DNA of 64,000 bases from Paraperibacillus marinus (GTDB taxonomy: Bacteria; Bacillota; Bacilli; Bacillales; DSM-1321), in NCBI RefSeq assembly GCF_046237605.1, contig NZ_CP143542.1, positions 1,922,001-1,986,000 of the forward strand, given 5' to 3'. How positions within the stretch are numbered: the stretch's first letter is position 1; the number at the start of each line of letters is the position of its first letter. Shown here one piece after another: positions 24,939 to 32,720 of this stretch. A program made the position numbers and the translations under genes. Under the pieces are notes generated by a model. It saw only the letters and a program-made list of their open reading frames with translations. It was not told the origin of the DNA and searched no databases.

Positions 24939-26057
24939 CTATAAAGTTTCTATAGCATTTTCAATATTATAATCCAACAGGTTGATATCAAGCTTCCTGC
25001 CAAGAGCCAGGTCTGCAAGCTGGGAACCGAGATAGGGGCCGGAGGTTAGGCCCGAGGCGCCCAATCCATTTCCTGCGATGAGGCCCTCCCAGCCGGGCAC
25101 ATGGCCGATGACTGGAAGAAAGCCGGGAGTATAAGGCCTGAAGCCTGTTCTGACTTCCAGCAGAGATGCATTAGAGAGGCTGGGCGCCACCATAAATGCC
25201 TTGGACAGGATTTCATGCACGCCTCCTGCTGTCGGCATTGGGTCATAGATCTCTGTGTCTTCATGAGTGGTCCCGCAAACGATGCGGTTGTCGCTTAAGG
25301 AAAGAAGATACTGGCTTCCGGGGGGCATGACTACTGGCCAGTGGGATGTCTGAATATCCGCGAGCTTCATATGAACGATCTGCGCTTTCTGGAAGCTGAC
25401 CTTGAATTGTATTCCAAGCGGTGCAAGCAGGTCCCGGCTCCATGCCCCGCCGCAGGATATTACTCTGTCGGCATGGATGGTTTCTGTCCCCGTCTTGATC
25501 CCGGTGACTGCTCCTGTTCCTTTAATAAGTTCAGCAGTGCCTGAAATCACCCTGGCGCCGGATTTCTTTGCGGCATTTAACAAGGCATCTCTTAACGCCC
25601 TGCCATTTACCCTGCCGGCGCCGGATATATAAACGGCACAGAATTCTTCGTTCAACAGGGGGTATATCTCTCTTGCTTCTTCAGGGGAAAGTGTCTGGAT
25701 CTGTCCTATCTCAGGAGCATCTTCCCTTCGCTCTACCGCCCTTTCCTTCAGTTTCTGTATTTTGCCCTGATCGGTGTGAAGGCTGATGGCCCCAACACGG
25801 TCGTAGCCAGTATCGGTTTCTCCGTCTTCAGCCAATTCATCAATCAAAGCAGGGTAATAAGCGGCCCCTTTCTTTGCCAGATTGTACCAGGCTTTATTGC
25901 GGCGCTGTGATATCCAGGGGCAGATAATTCCGGCAGCCGCAGCGGTAGCTCCGCCATCATCGCCGCGGTCAGCGATGATAACATCAGCACCTGCCTTTGC
26001 GAGCCGGTAAGCGGTGGATGCGCCCAGGATTCCTGCCCCAATTACAATGATTCTCAT
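24939..26057 (-). CDS. FAD-dependent oxidoreductase, DAO family
   Basis: A 372-residue flavoprotein. The N-terminal RIIVIGAGILGASTAYRLAK is the FAD-binding GxGxxG. TAAAAGIICPW and RVISCGGAWSRDLL are family segments, and the C-terminal FRPYTPGFLPVIG and GNGLGASGLTSGP complete a D-amino acid oxidase/dehydrogenase (DadA, glycine oxidase) fold. It probably oxidises an amine or amino acid in the cytosol or at the membrane face; the substrate is not predictable. It stands alone and is divergent from ribA. Confidence 0.85.
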   Translation of the reverse strand: MRIIVIGAGILGASTAYRLAKAGADVIIADRGDDGGATAAAAGIICPWISQRRNKAWYNLAKKGAAYYPALIDELAEDGETDTGYDRVGAISLHTDQGKIQKLKERAVERREDAPEIGQIQTLSPEEAREIYPLLNEEFCAVYISGAGRVNGRALRDALLNAAKKSGARVISGTAELIKGTGAVTGIKTGTETIHADRVISCGGAWSRDLLAPLGIQFKVSFQKAQIVHMKLADIQTSHWPVVMPPGSQYLLSLSDNRIVCGTTHEDTEIYDPMPTAGGVHEILSKAFMVAPSLSNASLLEVRTGFRPYTPGFLPVIGHVPGWEGLIAGNGLGASGLTSGPYLGSQLADLALGRKLDINLLDYNIENAIETL

Positions 26058-26243
26058 TTTTCACACTCATTTCTATACAATTAAATGGATTGGCATAAGT
26101 ATTATAATCTTTTGTCATGGAATTTAATAACTTGGCACGCGGCACCCCAAACTTTTTTATAACTCTAAAGTGTTTAAATTTGATAACATATTACATGCCG
26201 GAAGGAAAAATAAACACACTAATAAAAAAAGGATGTTCTGTTT

Positions 26244-27002
26244 ATGAATGTAACCAAATTGGATGAAAGAGTCATATCCATACTTAAAGATAAAATCGAG
26301 ACTATCGGAACCGATCAGGGAGCGATCTATTTGGTCGGTCCAATCAAGCTTCCTGTGAATTTATATGGAGAAACCATCGTATTCCAGTGGTATTGCTGGC
26401 TTAACTGTGATGAAGAGACGGCAAGCTATGAGAAAATCATAGATAAGCTGTCTTCACAGAATCTGGCGGAACTGCAGCAATCGAGTGTCCTGGTTTACGG
26501 AGATTTTGAACAAGGAGAAGAAGCCCTGATCCGTATGCATTCCATCTGTCATACAGGGGACATATTCGGCAGCAAACGCTGTGACTGCGGCTATCAGCTC
26601 AAGCAGTCCTTGAAGATGATTGCAGAACATGGCACTGGAGCCCTTTTCTATCTTGCGAATCATGAAGGCAGGGGAATCGGTCTTTTCAGCAAGGCAATGG
26701 CCTATGTTCTTCAGGAGAATGGCTATGATACCGTCGATGCAAACATTCAATTAGGGTTTGTTGATGATTCAAGGAATTACAGCGATGCCATCGCGGTCCT
26801 GAAATCGCTGAGGAGCAAACCGGTGACCCTGATCACGAATAACCCAAAGAAACTAAAAGCGCTTGAGGAATCCGGGATGCTTGTATCCGGCAGGACACCG
26901 ATATGGGGAGATATTTCAGAGTTCAACGAAAAATATCTGCAGACTAAAATCAACCGTTCCGGTCATTTGCACAATGAAGGGCACACTGATGAGCAGCCAT
27001 GA
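26244..27002 (+). CDS. ribA: GTP cyclohydrolase II (stand-alone)
   Basis: A 252-residue enzyme that converts GTP to 2,5-diamino-6-ribosylamino-4-pyrimidinone 5'-phosphate, formate and pyrophosphate. The zinc cysteines are Cys102, Cys113 and Cys115 (RMHSICHTGDIFGSKRCDCG). The catalytic region FYLANHEGRGIGL, YDTVDANIQLGF and LITNNPKK follow. Most relatives have RQEGRGIGL; here ANHEGRGIGL adds one residue and changes the Gln, so this is a divergent subgroup. No DHBP synthase domain is attached, unlike typical Bacillus RibA fusions. It overlaps ribD by 14 bp. No FMN riboswitch lies upstream. Confidence 0.9.
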   Translation: MNVTKLDERVISILKDKIETIGTDQGAIYLVGPIKLPVNLYGETIVFQWYCWLNCDEETASYEKIIDKLSSQNLAELQQSSVLVYGDFEQGEEALIRMHSICHTGDIFGSKRCDCGYQLKQSLKMIAEHGTGALFYLANHEGRGIGLFSKAMAYVLQENGYDTVDANIQLGFVDDSRNYSDAIAVLKSLRSKPVTLITNNPKKLKALEESGMLVSGRTPIWGDISEFNEKYLQTKINRSGHLHNEGHTDEQP

Positions 27003-28101
27003 GTTTTATATGAAACTGGCCCTTGAGAGTGCTGCTGCCATGAAGGGGCAGACCGATCCCAATCCTCTTGTAGGCTCAGTAATCGTCAATCATAACAGGA
27101 TTGTCGGGATAGGTGCCCATTTAAAGGCGGGCGGACCTCATGCGGAAATCCATGCGCTCCGGATGGCTGGCGAGGAAGCGGCCGGAGGGACTATCTATGT
27201 GACACTTGAGCCTTGTTCCCATCATGGAAGAACTGGCCCATGTGCGGAGGCAATCGTGGCAGCAGGCATTAAAAGGGTGGTCATTGCAGCCGGAGATCCC
27301 AATCCTCTTGTATCAGGCCGCGGGATATCTATTCTTGAAGGGGCAGGAATTGAAGTGATCAGCGGGATCCTTGAACAGGAATCGGTAAGGATGAATGAGG
27401 TATTCAATAAATATATTGCTGAGCAGCTTCCATTTGTCACCCTTAAGTCAGGAATCACATTGGACGGCAAAATTGCTTCCCGCAGCAATCACAGCAAGTG
27501 GATTACTTCTGAGGAAGCAAGGCTAGATGTCCAAAGGATGCGAAATGAAAACAAGGCGATCTTAGTTGGCGTCGGCACCGTCATTCACGATGACCCGTCC
27601 CTTACAGCCCGCATCCCAAATGGCCGCAATCCCATCAGGGTGATCATGGATACCACTCTTAGAATTCCGCTGGGTGCGAAAGTCATACAGGATCGGGAAG
27701 CTGAAACATGGATCTTCACCGGAAGCCGTTACGATGTCAAGAAAATGGAGCGGCTTAAGGAACTCGGAATCAAGGTTTTCACCACAAACAGCCCAAGTGG
27801 GGTTGATCCTGTCCAGCTTCTTCATACTTTAGGTGAAAAACAGGTTTCCTCACTTCTGATAGAAGGCGGGGGAACGGTAAATGCTGCCTTCCTTGAACAA
27901 GGACTGGTGGATAAGGTTGTGTTATATTTGGCTCCTAAGATAATAGGCGGGCGCAATGCACCAACCTTTTTCGAAGGAACCGGATTTGAAAAAATGTCAG
28001 ATGCGCTTGAATTTAAGGATTACAGCATGACCCCGGTTGGTCCTGATTTTAAATTCATCGGTTATCCTGGCAATCCATCTATGAAGGGACCAGGAAAATG
28101 A
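26989..28101 (+). CDS. ribD: Bifunctional pyrimidine deaminase / reductase
   Basis: A 370-residue protein with an N-terminal deaminase (about 1-140; zinc site GGPHAEIHAL and EPCSHHGRTGPC) and a C-terminal reductase (about 145-360; LKSGITLDGKIAS, AILVGVGTVIHDDPSLTAR and LLIEGGGTVNAAFL). Together they turn the GTP cyclohydrolase II product into 5-amino-6-ribitylaminouracil 5'-phosphate. ATG 26989 is chosen because the protein then begins with the deaminase helix and GAAGGG precedes it; upstream in-frame codons lie inside ribA. The next gene overlaps by 4 bp (ATGA), indicating translational coupling. Confidence 0.93.
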   Translation: MSSHEFYMKLALESAAAMKGQTDPNPLVGSVIVNHNRIVGIGAHLKAGGPHAEIHALRMAGEEAAGGTIYVTLEPCSHHGRTGPCAEAIVAAGIKRVVIAAGDPNPLVSGRGISILEGAGIEVISGILEQESVRMNEVFNKYIAEQLPFVTLKSGITLDGKIASRSNHSKWITSEEARLDVQRMRNENKAILVGVGTVIHDDPSLTARIPNGRNPIRVIMDTTLRIPLGAKVIQDREAETWIFTGSRYDVKKMERLKELGIKVFTTNSPSGVDPVQLLHTLGEKQVSSLLIEGGGTVNAAFLEQGLVDKVVLYLAPKIIGGRNAPTFFEGTGFEKMSDALEFKDYSMTPVGPDFKFIGYPGNPSMKGPGK

Positions 28102-28661
28102 GAATCGGCTTTGACATCGACGACACACTGATCAATCTGCGTGAGCACGCATTTGGTCTATATCAGAAAAAATTAGGCAAAGAGATTCCCATCGAAATAT
28201 TCCGCGCTTTAAAAACGGTTGAAATTCATGAGCCTTTCGGAATGGATGCAGCACAGGGGAAGACAATGTGGAACGGCCTGCTCGAAGAGATTTATTACAC
28301 GTCCTGCCCGCCATTTGAATCAGCCGTGGAAGCCCTGCAGCAGCTGGACAGGGAGGGCCATGAGATATTCTATATCACGGCCAGGCCGGCTGAACACGGG
28401 GAACGGACCAGGGAATGGATGCAGGAACAGGGGTTTCCCATGCAGCCGGAAAGATTTTTCTGCGGAATGAGGGATGAAGAAAAAATACGCACCATCCAAG
28501 AGCTGCAGCTGGATTACTATTTTGATGACAAACCGGCAGTGATCCGCACTCTTGCAGGGGAAAAAGTGAACGTATTTGTGATGGATCAATCTTATAATCA
28601 GGATCTCCAGATGCCGAGGATTAAAGATTGGTCACATATTCATGATATTTTGGAAAAATGA
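28098..28661 (+). CDS. HAD-superfamily phosphatase, candidate riboflavin-precursor phosphatase
   Basis: A 187-residue HAD phosphatase of the 5'-nucleotidase (YqfW/NT5C-like) type. The nucleophile motif DIDDTLINLRE has Asp6 and Asp8, motif II is FYITARP, the conserved Lys is in RDEEKIRTIQEL and motif III acids are in YYFDDKPAVI. Family members dephosphorylate nucleotides or sugar phosphates. Its 4-bp overlap with ribD suggests that it removes the phosphate from 5-amino-6-(5-phosphoribitylamino)uracil, the step done by HAD enzymes in other bacteria; this role is inference. A terminator follows immediately. Confidence 0.82.
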   Translation: MRIGFDIDDTLINLREHAFGLYQKKLGKEIPIEIFRALKTVEIHEPFGMDAAQGKTMWNGLLEEIYYTSCPPFESAVEALQQLDREGHEIFYITARPAEHGERTREWMQEQGFPMQPERFFCGMRDEEKIRTIQELQLDYYFDDKPAVIRTLAGEKVNVFVMDQSYNQDLQMPRIKDWSHIHDILEK

Positions 28662-28663
28662 TA

Positions 28664-28698
28664 GAGGCTGCCCGCTTTGGAAAACGGGCAGCCTTCTC
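28664..28698 (+). terminator. Terminator of the ribA-ribD-HAD operon
   Basis: AGGCTGCCCG and CGGGCAGCCT pair around CTTTGGAAAA, followed by TCTCT; a very stable stem with a weak T tract. Confidence 0.65.
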
Positions 28699-28916
28699 TA
28701 TGATCTCCCAGGTTCAGGTTTTATTTACCGTGGGGCAAAAAGAGGAAAGATTGGATGGCGATATCCTCAGCAAAGCCCCATTTTCAGTATTCAGTACTGT
28801 AAATGAAAGATCGCCCGTTTTCCGACTGGTCCGTGCTGTTTAGTTAGAGGATGAAATAGCACACTGAATAGTGTAGACTGGAAATAAGATAATATGCAGA
28901 CTATTCTTAATTTAAA

Positions 28917-29102
28917 CTAGGGCTTTCTCCTTAATATATCCCTAAAATCCCTTAAGAATCTGCAGGAAATATAACCAAGGCGGCCAGTATGGAACATAAA
29001 AAAGCTTAACTCTTCGTTATTTACCTGGAACTTCAGTAAAATTCTCTGCCCGCAGCAAATGACGGCTGTCAAGATTAGTCGATATTTGCTGATATCATTC
29101 AT
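28917..29102 (-). CDS. Doubtful 61-residue ORF
   Basis: ATG 29102 has AGGGGGCAGGC upstream and the 20-bp palindrome lies 12 bases behind it, so initiation signals look reasonable. The protein (MNDISKYRLILTAVICCGQR..., basic C-terminus FRDILRRKP) matches nothing I know. The rest of 28699-28916 shows no structure. It could be a small regulatory protein, or chance. Confidence 0.3.
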   Translation of the reverse strand: MNDISKYRLILTAVICCGQRILLKFQVNNEELSFFMFHTGRLGYISCRFLRDFRDILRRKP

Positions 29103-29111
29103 GCCTGCCCC

Positions 29112-29141
29112 CTGTTAATATAAATTTATATTAATTAACAG
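29112..29141. promoter_or_regulatory. 20-bp perfect palindrome, candidate operator
   Basis: TTAATATAAATTTATATTAA (29115-29134) is a perfect palindrome, bracketed by CTG..TTAACAG so that the symmetry extends outward with a small offset. It lies 100 bp upstream of the SigH-like gene and just upstream of a small minus-strand ORF. It could be an operator for either. Confidence 0.5.
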
Positions 29142-29243
29142 GATATAGGCGGCCCGCATCGTAAGGACGGTTTTAGCTACATAGGCAACGATCTGGAAGC
29201 TGGCTGGATATTGACTCATCAAACATATTGGAGGGATCCTATA

Positions 29244-29897
29244 GTGAGTATAAACTTCGGAGTTAGCCTGGCAGACCATCCTGCAAAATTGAACGATGAA
29301 GCGCTTGTCAGGCGCGTTCAAGGCGGGGATGGAGAATCATCTGAAATTCTGATCAATAAATACCGTAATTTTGTCCGGGCGAAGGCTGGTCCGTATTTCC
29401 TGATCGGGGCAGATAAAGAGGATATCATTCAGGAAGGGATGATTGGGCTTTTTAAAGCCATGCGTGATTATAAAGAGGACAAGCTTTCCTCTTTCAAAGC
29501 CTTTGCTGAGCTTTGTGTAACCAGGCAGATCATAACGGCCATCAAGACCGCAACAAGGCAGAAGCATTTACCGCTCAATTCTTATGTTTCATTGGATAAG
29601 CCCATCTACGATGAAGATTCCACACATACACTGATGGATATCATTCCTGCGGCCAAGATCATGAATCCGGAAGCCTGGATTATCAATCAGGAAAATGCCG
29701 ATGATATCGAGCTGAAAATGGCAGCGCTGCTGAGTGATCTGGAGCGAAGGGTGCTGGCGCTGTACATGGATGGACAATCCTACCAGGAGATATCCTATGA
29801 GCTGAATACTCATGTTAAATCAATAGACAATGCACTGCAGAGGGTAAAACGAAAGTTGGAGCGTTATCTGGAACTGAGAGAGGTTATCCATTCTTAA
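29244..29897 (+). CDS. SigH-like RNA polymerase sigma factor
   Basis: A 217-residue sigma-70 family protein very close to Spo0H/SigH. Region 2 has NKYRNFVRAKAGPYFLIG, ADKEDIIQEGMIGLFKAMRD and FAELCVTRQIITAIKTATRQ; region 4 has LLSDLERRVLALYMDGQSY, QEISYELNTHVKSIDNALQR and VKRKLERYLE. SigH drives early stationary-phase and sporulation genes. GTG 29244 is chosen because GGAGGG precedes it and the length then equals that of SigH. The usual neighbours of sigH (yacP, rpmGB, secE, nusG) are absent, so this is a relocated copy or, more likely, a paralogue. Confidence 0.88.
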   Translation: MSINFGVSLADHPAKLNDEALVRRVQGGDGESSEILINKYRNFVRAKAGPYFLIGADKEDIIQEGMIGLFKAMRDYKEDKLSSFKAFAELCVTRQIITAIKTATRQKHLPLNSYVSLDKPIYDEDSTHTLMDIIPAAKIMNPEAWIINQENADDIELKMAALLSDLERRVLALYMDGQSYQEISYELNTHVKSIDNALQRVKRKLERYLELREVIHS

Positions 29898-29904
29898 TCA
29901 TGGC

Positions 29905-29938
29905 AAACGGCGATTTCTATATGAAGTCGTTTTTTTTT
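29905..29938 (+). terminator. Terminator of the SigH-like gene
   Basis: AACGGCGATTTC-TATAT-GAAGTCGTT followed by a run of T residues. Confidence 0.7.
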
Positions 29939-29975
29939 GATTCCCGGAATTGTATGTAAATCTGCTTTAAATACA

Positions 29976-30008
29976 TAAAACAGGCGATATAAAGAGTTTT
30001 ATACCGCC
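29976..30008 (-). terminator. Terminator of the Asn/Ser/Asp-rich gene
   Basis: On the minus strand GGCGGTATAAA and TTATATCGCC pair around ACTCT and are followed by TGTTTTATG, just after the stop at 30023. Confidence 0.6.
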
Positions 30009-30022
30009 GCAGGATAGTAATT

Positions 30023-30376
30023 TTAGCTTTCTTGATCCTGGTCCTGGTCCTGGTTTTGGTCCTGATCAGAATCTGAATCAGCTTCTGAACGGGATCGGAC
30101 TCTCGATCTTGAATCAGAATCAACATGGATGTCAATGCAAAAATCTACTTTTGCGTTGCCTGAATTGTGGATTTTAGAGTTGGCATGTGAATTGCTTTTA
30201 TTATGATTTTTCAGTTCATTATCACTGTCATTATTATTGTTTGAATCATTTCTGCTGTGTACATCGCTGTCTACATCCGAGTTTGACCTGGATTTATTTC
30301 TGACATCATTATCAATTGTGAAATCCACATTTGCATCAGAATTTGATTTGGATCTTCCGTTTCTGCTTTTTCCCAT
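30023..30376 (-). CDS. Asn/Ser/Asp-rich low-complexity protein, paralogue 1
   Basis: A 117-residue hydrophilic protein made almost only of Asn, Ser, Asp, Lys, Arg and Gln (for example KSRSNSDVDSDVHSRNDSN and a DQDQNQDQDQDQES tail). A central block, GNAKVDFCIDIHVDSDS, holds the sole Cys. The protein at 49660-50070 has the same order of blocks: D.DVDxDV, ELKNHN(K/R)SNS.ANSK, GNAK(V/I)DFCIDI, SRVRSRSE, DSDSDQ. GAGAGGGG precedes the ATG. The composition suggests a disordered structural protein, possibly of the spore coat or exosporium, because sporulation genes flank it on both sides; this is inference. Confidence 0.75.
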   Translation of the reverse strand: MGKSRNGRSKSNSDANVDFTIDNDVRNKSRSNSDVDSDVHSRNDSNNNNDSDNELKNHNKSNSHANSKIHNSGNAKVDFCIDIHVDSDSRSRVRSRSEADSDSDQDQNQDQDQDQES

Positions 30377-30505
30377 ATTATATCCCCTCTCACCTTTTCT
30401 AAGATTACTGTATTCATCTCCAATGAAAAAGGAATGGACAAATATCCATCCCGCGGAATTTTTTATAAAATAGCCGGGACTGAAAGTACGAGTAATCGGG
30501 CCCCT

Positions 30506-31227
30506 TCAGTGAAAAAGCTGGATGGTGGATATGGGATACAGCTCCCCGCCTATAGCAAAAGAGATATGTCCTGTTTCCACTGATACGACCAGTACCAGAG
30601 CGTCGCTAATTTCTGATAGTCCGATGGCGGCCCTATGCCGCGTCCCAAGTTTTTTTTCGCTAATCTCTGTACGGGTCAGCGGAAGAACGTTGGCAGCTGA
30701 TATCATTTCGTCTGACCTGATCAATACAGCTCCGTCATGGAGGGGATTGCCAGGGTAGAAGATGGTTTCCAGCATAACAGACATCAGGGAGGCACCCGCT
30801 TCCGTTCCCTTTTGGATCAGAGAAAGGAGGCTGTCTTTCCGTTCGATTGCTATTAGGGCTCCATATCGGTGTCTTGCTAGGTTTTGAATGGAATTGAAAG
30901 AACTTCGGATTTTTCCGTATAGGCGGACAGACAGCAATCCAGATAAAACGCCGCAGCTGCTGACTCAAGGGTCAAGAAGTCTCCCTTTATTTTTTCGAGG
31001 AGTCCAAGCAGGCATTCGTTTTCTTTCCCTAAGGCTTCCAGGCTGTTTTCCAGGTTTACGATCATTCCTTCTATCCCTTTTTCCAATTTTGTTCTTAATG
31101 GCGAGAAATCGCAATGAATCGAAAGGAAAGTCCTCCTTATGGTTTTTTTGGATCCAGGCGGCGGTATGTGTAAGGGGTAAAGCTGCCTTCTTTTTTTGCA
31201 GCTTAAAGCCTCTTCCATTCCATCCAA
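30506..31227 (-). pseudogene. cdaS: cdaS-like diadenylate cyclase with one-base frameshift
   Basis: Two overlapping minus frames make one protein. The 5' frame (31227-30877) carries a helical N-terminal domain (LEKGIEGMIVNLENSLEALG, ESAAAAFYLDCCLSAYTEK). The 3' frame (to 30506) carries the DisA_N catalytic domain: ARHRYGALIAIERKDSL, the DGA motif in NPLHDGAVLI and the RHR motif in LGTRHRAAIG. The layout and size (about 240 residues) match CdaS, the sporulation-specific c-di-AMP synthase. The frames join at an A5 run (30910-30914); one extra A would restore a continuous protein. It is a recent mutation, a phase-variable tract or a sequencing error. Confidence 0.85.
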
Positions 31228-31311
31228 AATAATTTGGTTTAATGAAGCCTCGAAAAAGGGAATTCTAAATGGAATAAACGTGAACCTACAGCAAAGAATG
31301 GAGTGTGAATT

Positions 31312-31887
31312 ATGGCAAAACGATCGTTAGGGCCTATTATTATCATTGGCGGCATTCTTGTTGTCCTGATTTTCATGCTGATGGGCAGCTATAACGGGTT
31401 TGTAAATGCTGAAGAAAATGTAGATCAATCATATGCCCAGATAGAAAACCAGCTGCAGCGGAGGCTTGATTTGATCCCAAATCTTGTGAATACGGTGAAG
31501 GGCTATGCTGCCCATGAAAAAGAGACAATAGAAGCTGTATCGGATGCAAGGGCCAGGCTGGCAGGCGCCAGATCGCCGGAAGAAGAGGCGACTGCCAATG
31601 CAGAACTCAGCGGTGCGCTCAGCAGGCTGCTGGTTGTGGTCGAGAATTACCCCAACCTGAAGGCGGACAAGCAGTTCACTCAGCTCATGGATGAGCTGGC
31701 AGGAACTGAAAACCGGATTTCAGTGGCAAGAAAGGATTATAATGAGGAAGTTTCCATATACAATAAAAAAGTTAAACGTTTCCCAGGTGCCCTTGTTGCG
31801 GGGATAACCGGATTTGATAAAAAGGAATATTTCAGGGCAGATCCTAAATCACAGGAAGCTCCAGACATAGATTTTGGAGGAAAGTGA
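31312..31887 (+). CDS. lemA: LemA family protein
   Basis: A 191-residue protein with an N-terminal membrane anchor (about residues 6-26, LGPIIIIGGILVVLIFML) and a long helical coiled domain. The family signature AEENVDQSYAQIENQLQRRL, the following DLIPNLVNTVKGYAAHEKET and the ENRISVARKDYNEEV block are all present. LemA proteins are membrane-tethered helical bundles whose molecular role is not settled; they are often paired with TPM-domain proteins, as here. The next gene begins two bases after this stop, so the pair is an operon. Confidence 0.93.
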   Translation: MAKRSLGPIIIIGGILVVLIFMLMGSYNGFVNAEENVDQSYAQIENQLQRRLDLIPNLVNTVKGYAAHEKETIEAVSDARARLAGARSPEEEATANAELSGALSRLLVVVENYPNLKADKQFTQLMDELAGTENRISVARKDYNEEVSIYNKKVKRFPGALVAGITGFDKKEYFRADPKSQEAPDIDFGGK

Positions 31888-31888
31888 T

Positions 31889-32620
31889 ATGCGTCCAGGA
31901 AATAGAGCGGCCTTCTTCATGTTCGTTCTCCTTTTCATTCTCGGTGCAGGCAGGTCTTTGGCGGCTGCACCTGAGCCCATCCCGCGGTCCCCTGGTGACA
32001 TTTATGTACAGGACCATGCCAATGTGTTGAATCCAAGCGAGGAAGCCCAGTTGATTCAGCTCGGGCGGGCAGTTGAGGACAGGACGACAAACCAGGCTGC
32101 CCTTCTTACTGTCCAGACGATCGGAAATGAATCCATCGAGGAGTATGCGAATAGAGCTTATCGTGAACTTGGGCTTGGAACGAAGGAGAAGGATAATGGC
32201 GTGCTCCTGGTACTTGCAATGAAGGAGAAGAAAATCAGGATTGAGACGGGATATGGTCTGGAGGGAGAACTTCCGGATGGCCGGGCAGGCAGGATCATTG
32301 ATGAGAACGCCCTGCCCAGCCTGAAGGCAGGAAGGCCTAATGAAGCGGTCATCAAGACGTACGGTGCAATCGCAGATGCTATTTCAGGCGGCGCAGGTAA
32401 AGATAATACGGCCTCTGAGCAAAAAGGAAGCAGCATTCCTGACTGGCTTCTTATTCTTATCGTGATTGCTTTCGTCTTTATCGATATAACCTTCTTTGGA
32501 GGAACTCTTACCTTTTTCCTGTTTTCCCTCATCGGAAGAGGGGGAGGGGGAAGAGGAGGCGGCCCCCGGGGCGGCGGCGGAGGTTCTTCAGGCGGCGGAG
32601 GTGCGAGCCGGGGCTGGTAG
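31889..32620 (+). CDS. TPM-domain membrane protein (YgcG-like)
   Basis: A 243-residue protein with a signal peptide (about 1-27), a TPM domain (about 35-165, from DIYVQDHANVLNPSEEAQL through LGTKEKDNGVLLVLAMKEKK to ETGYGLEGELPDG), one or two membrane segments (about 185-215) and a Gly/Ser-rich tail ending GGGGASRGW. This is the YgcG/YdjH arrangement often linked to LemA. The TPM domain faces outside the membrane; roles in photosystem repair or envelope maintenance are described for relatives. ATG 31889 follows GGAGG at 31876-31880. A strong terminator follows. Confidence 0.9.
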   Translation: MRPGNRAAFFMFVLLFILGAGRSLAAAPEPIPRSPGDIYVQDHANVLNPSEEAQLIQLGRAVEDRTTNQAALLTVQTIGNESIEEYANRAYRELGLGTKEKDNGVLLVLAMKEKKIRIETGYGLEGELPDGRAGRIIDENALPSLKAGRPNEAVIKTYGAIADAISGGAGKDNTASEQKGSSIPDWLLILIVIAFVFIDITFFGGTLTFFLFSLIGRGGGGRGGGPRGGGGGSSGGGGASRGW

Positions 32621-32633
32621 GAATAAGAAAAAA

Positions 32634-32668
32634 AGGGCAGCAGGCCGCATTCGGCTGCTGCTTTTTTG
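32634..32668 (+). terminator. Terminator of lemA-TPM operon
   Basis: GCAGCA-GGCCG-CATT-CGGC-TGCTGC followed by TTTTTT. Confidence 0.85.
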
Positions 32669-32720
32669 ATTCCGACAGCTTAACAAAATTCTTCCGCCGA
32701 AAGCAGTTCGTGAATCTCCC

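Noticed and set aside
26058..26243. Possible FMN riboswitch before ribA
   Set aside because: None of the conserved RFN elements is present in these 186 bases.
28658..28843. Frame overlapping the end of the HAD phosphatase gene
   Set aside because: It runs through the operon terminator hairpin and has no binding site.
30237..30473. Plus-strand hydrophobic frames opposite the Asn/Ser/Asp-rich genes (also 49766-50008)
   Set aside because: They are the reverse-strand reading of repetitive Ser/Asp/Asn codons and have no sensible start signals.
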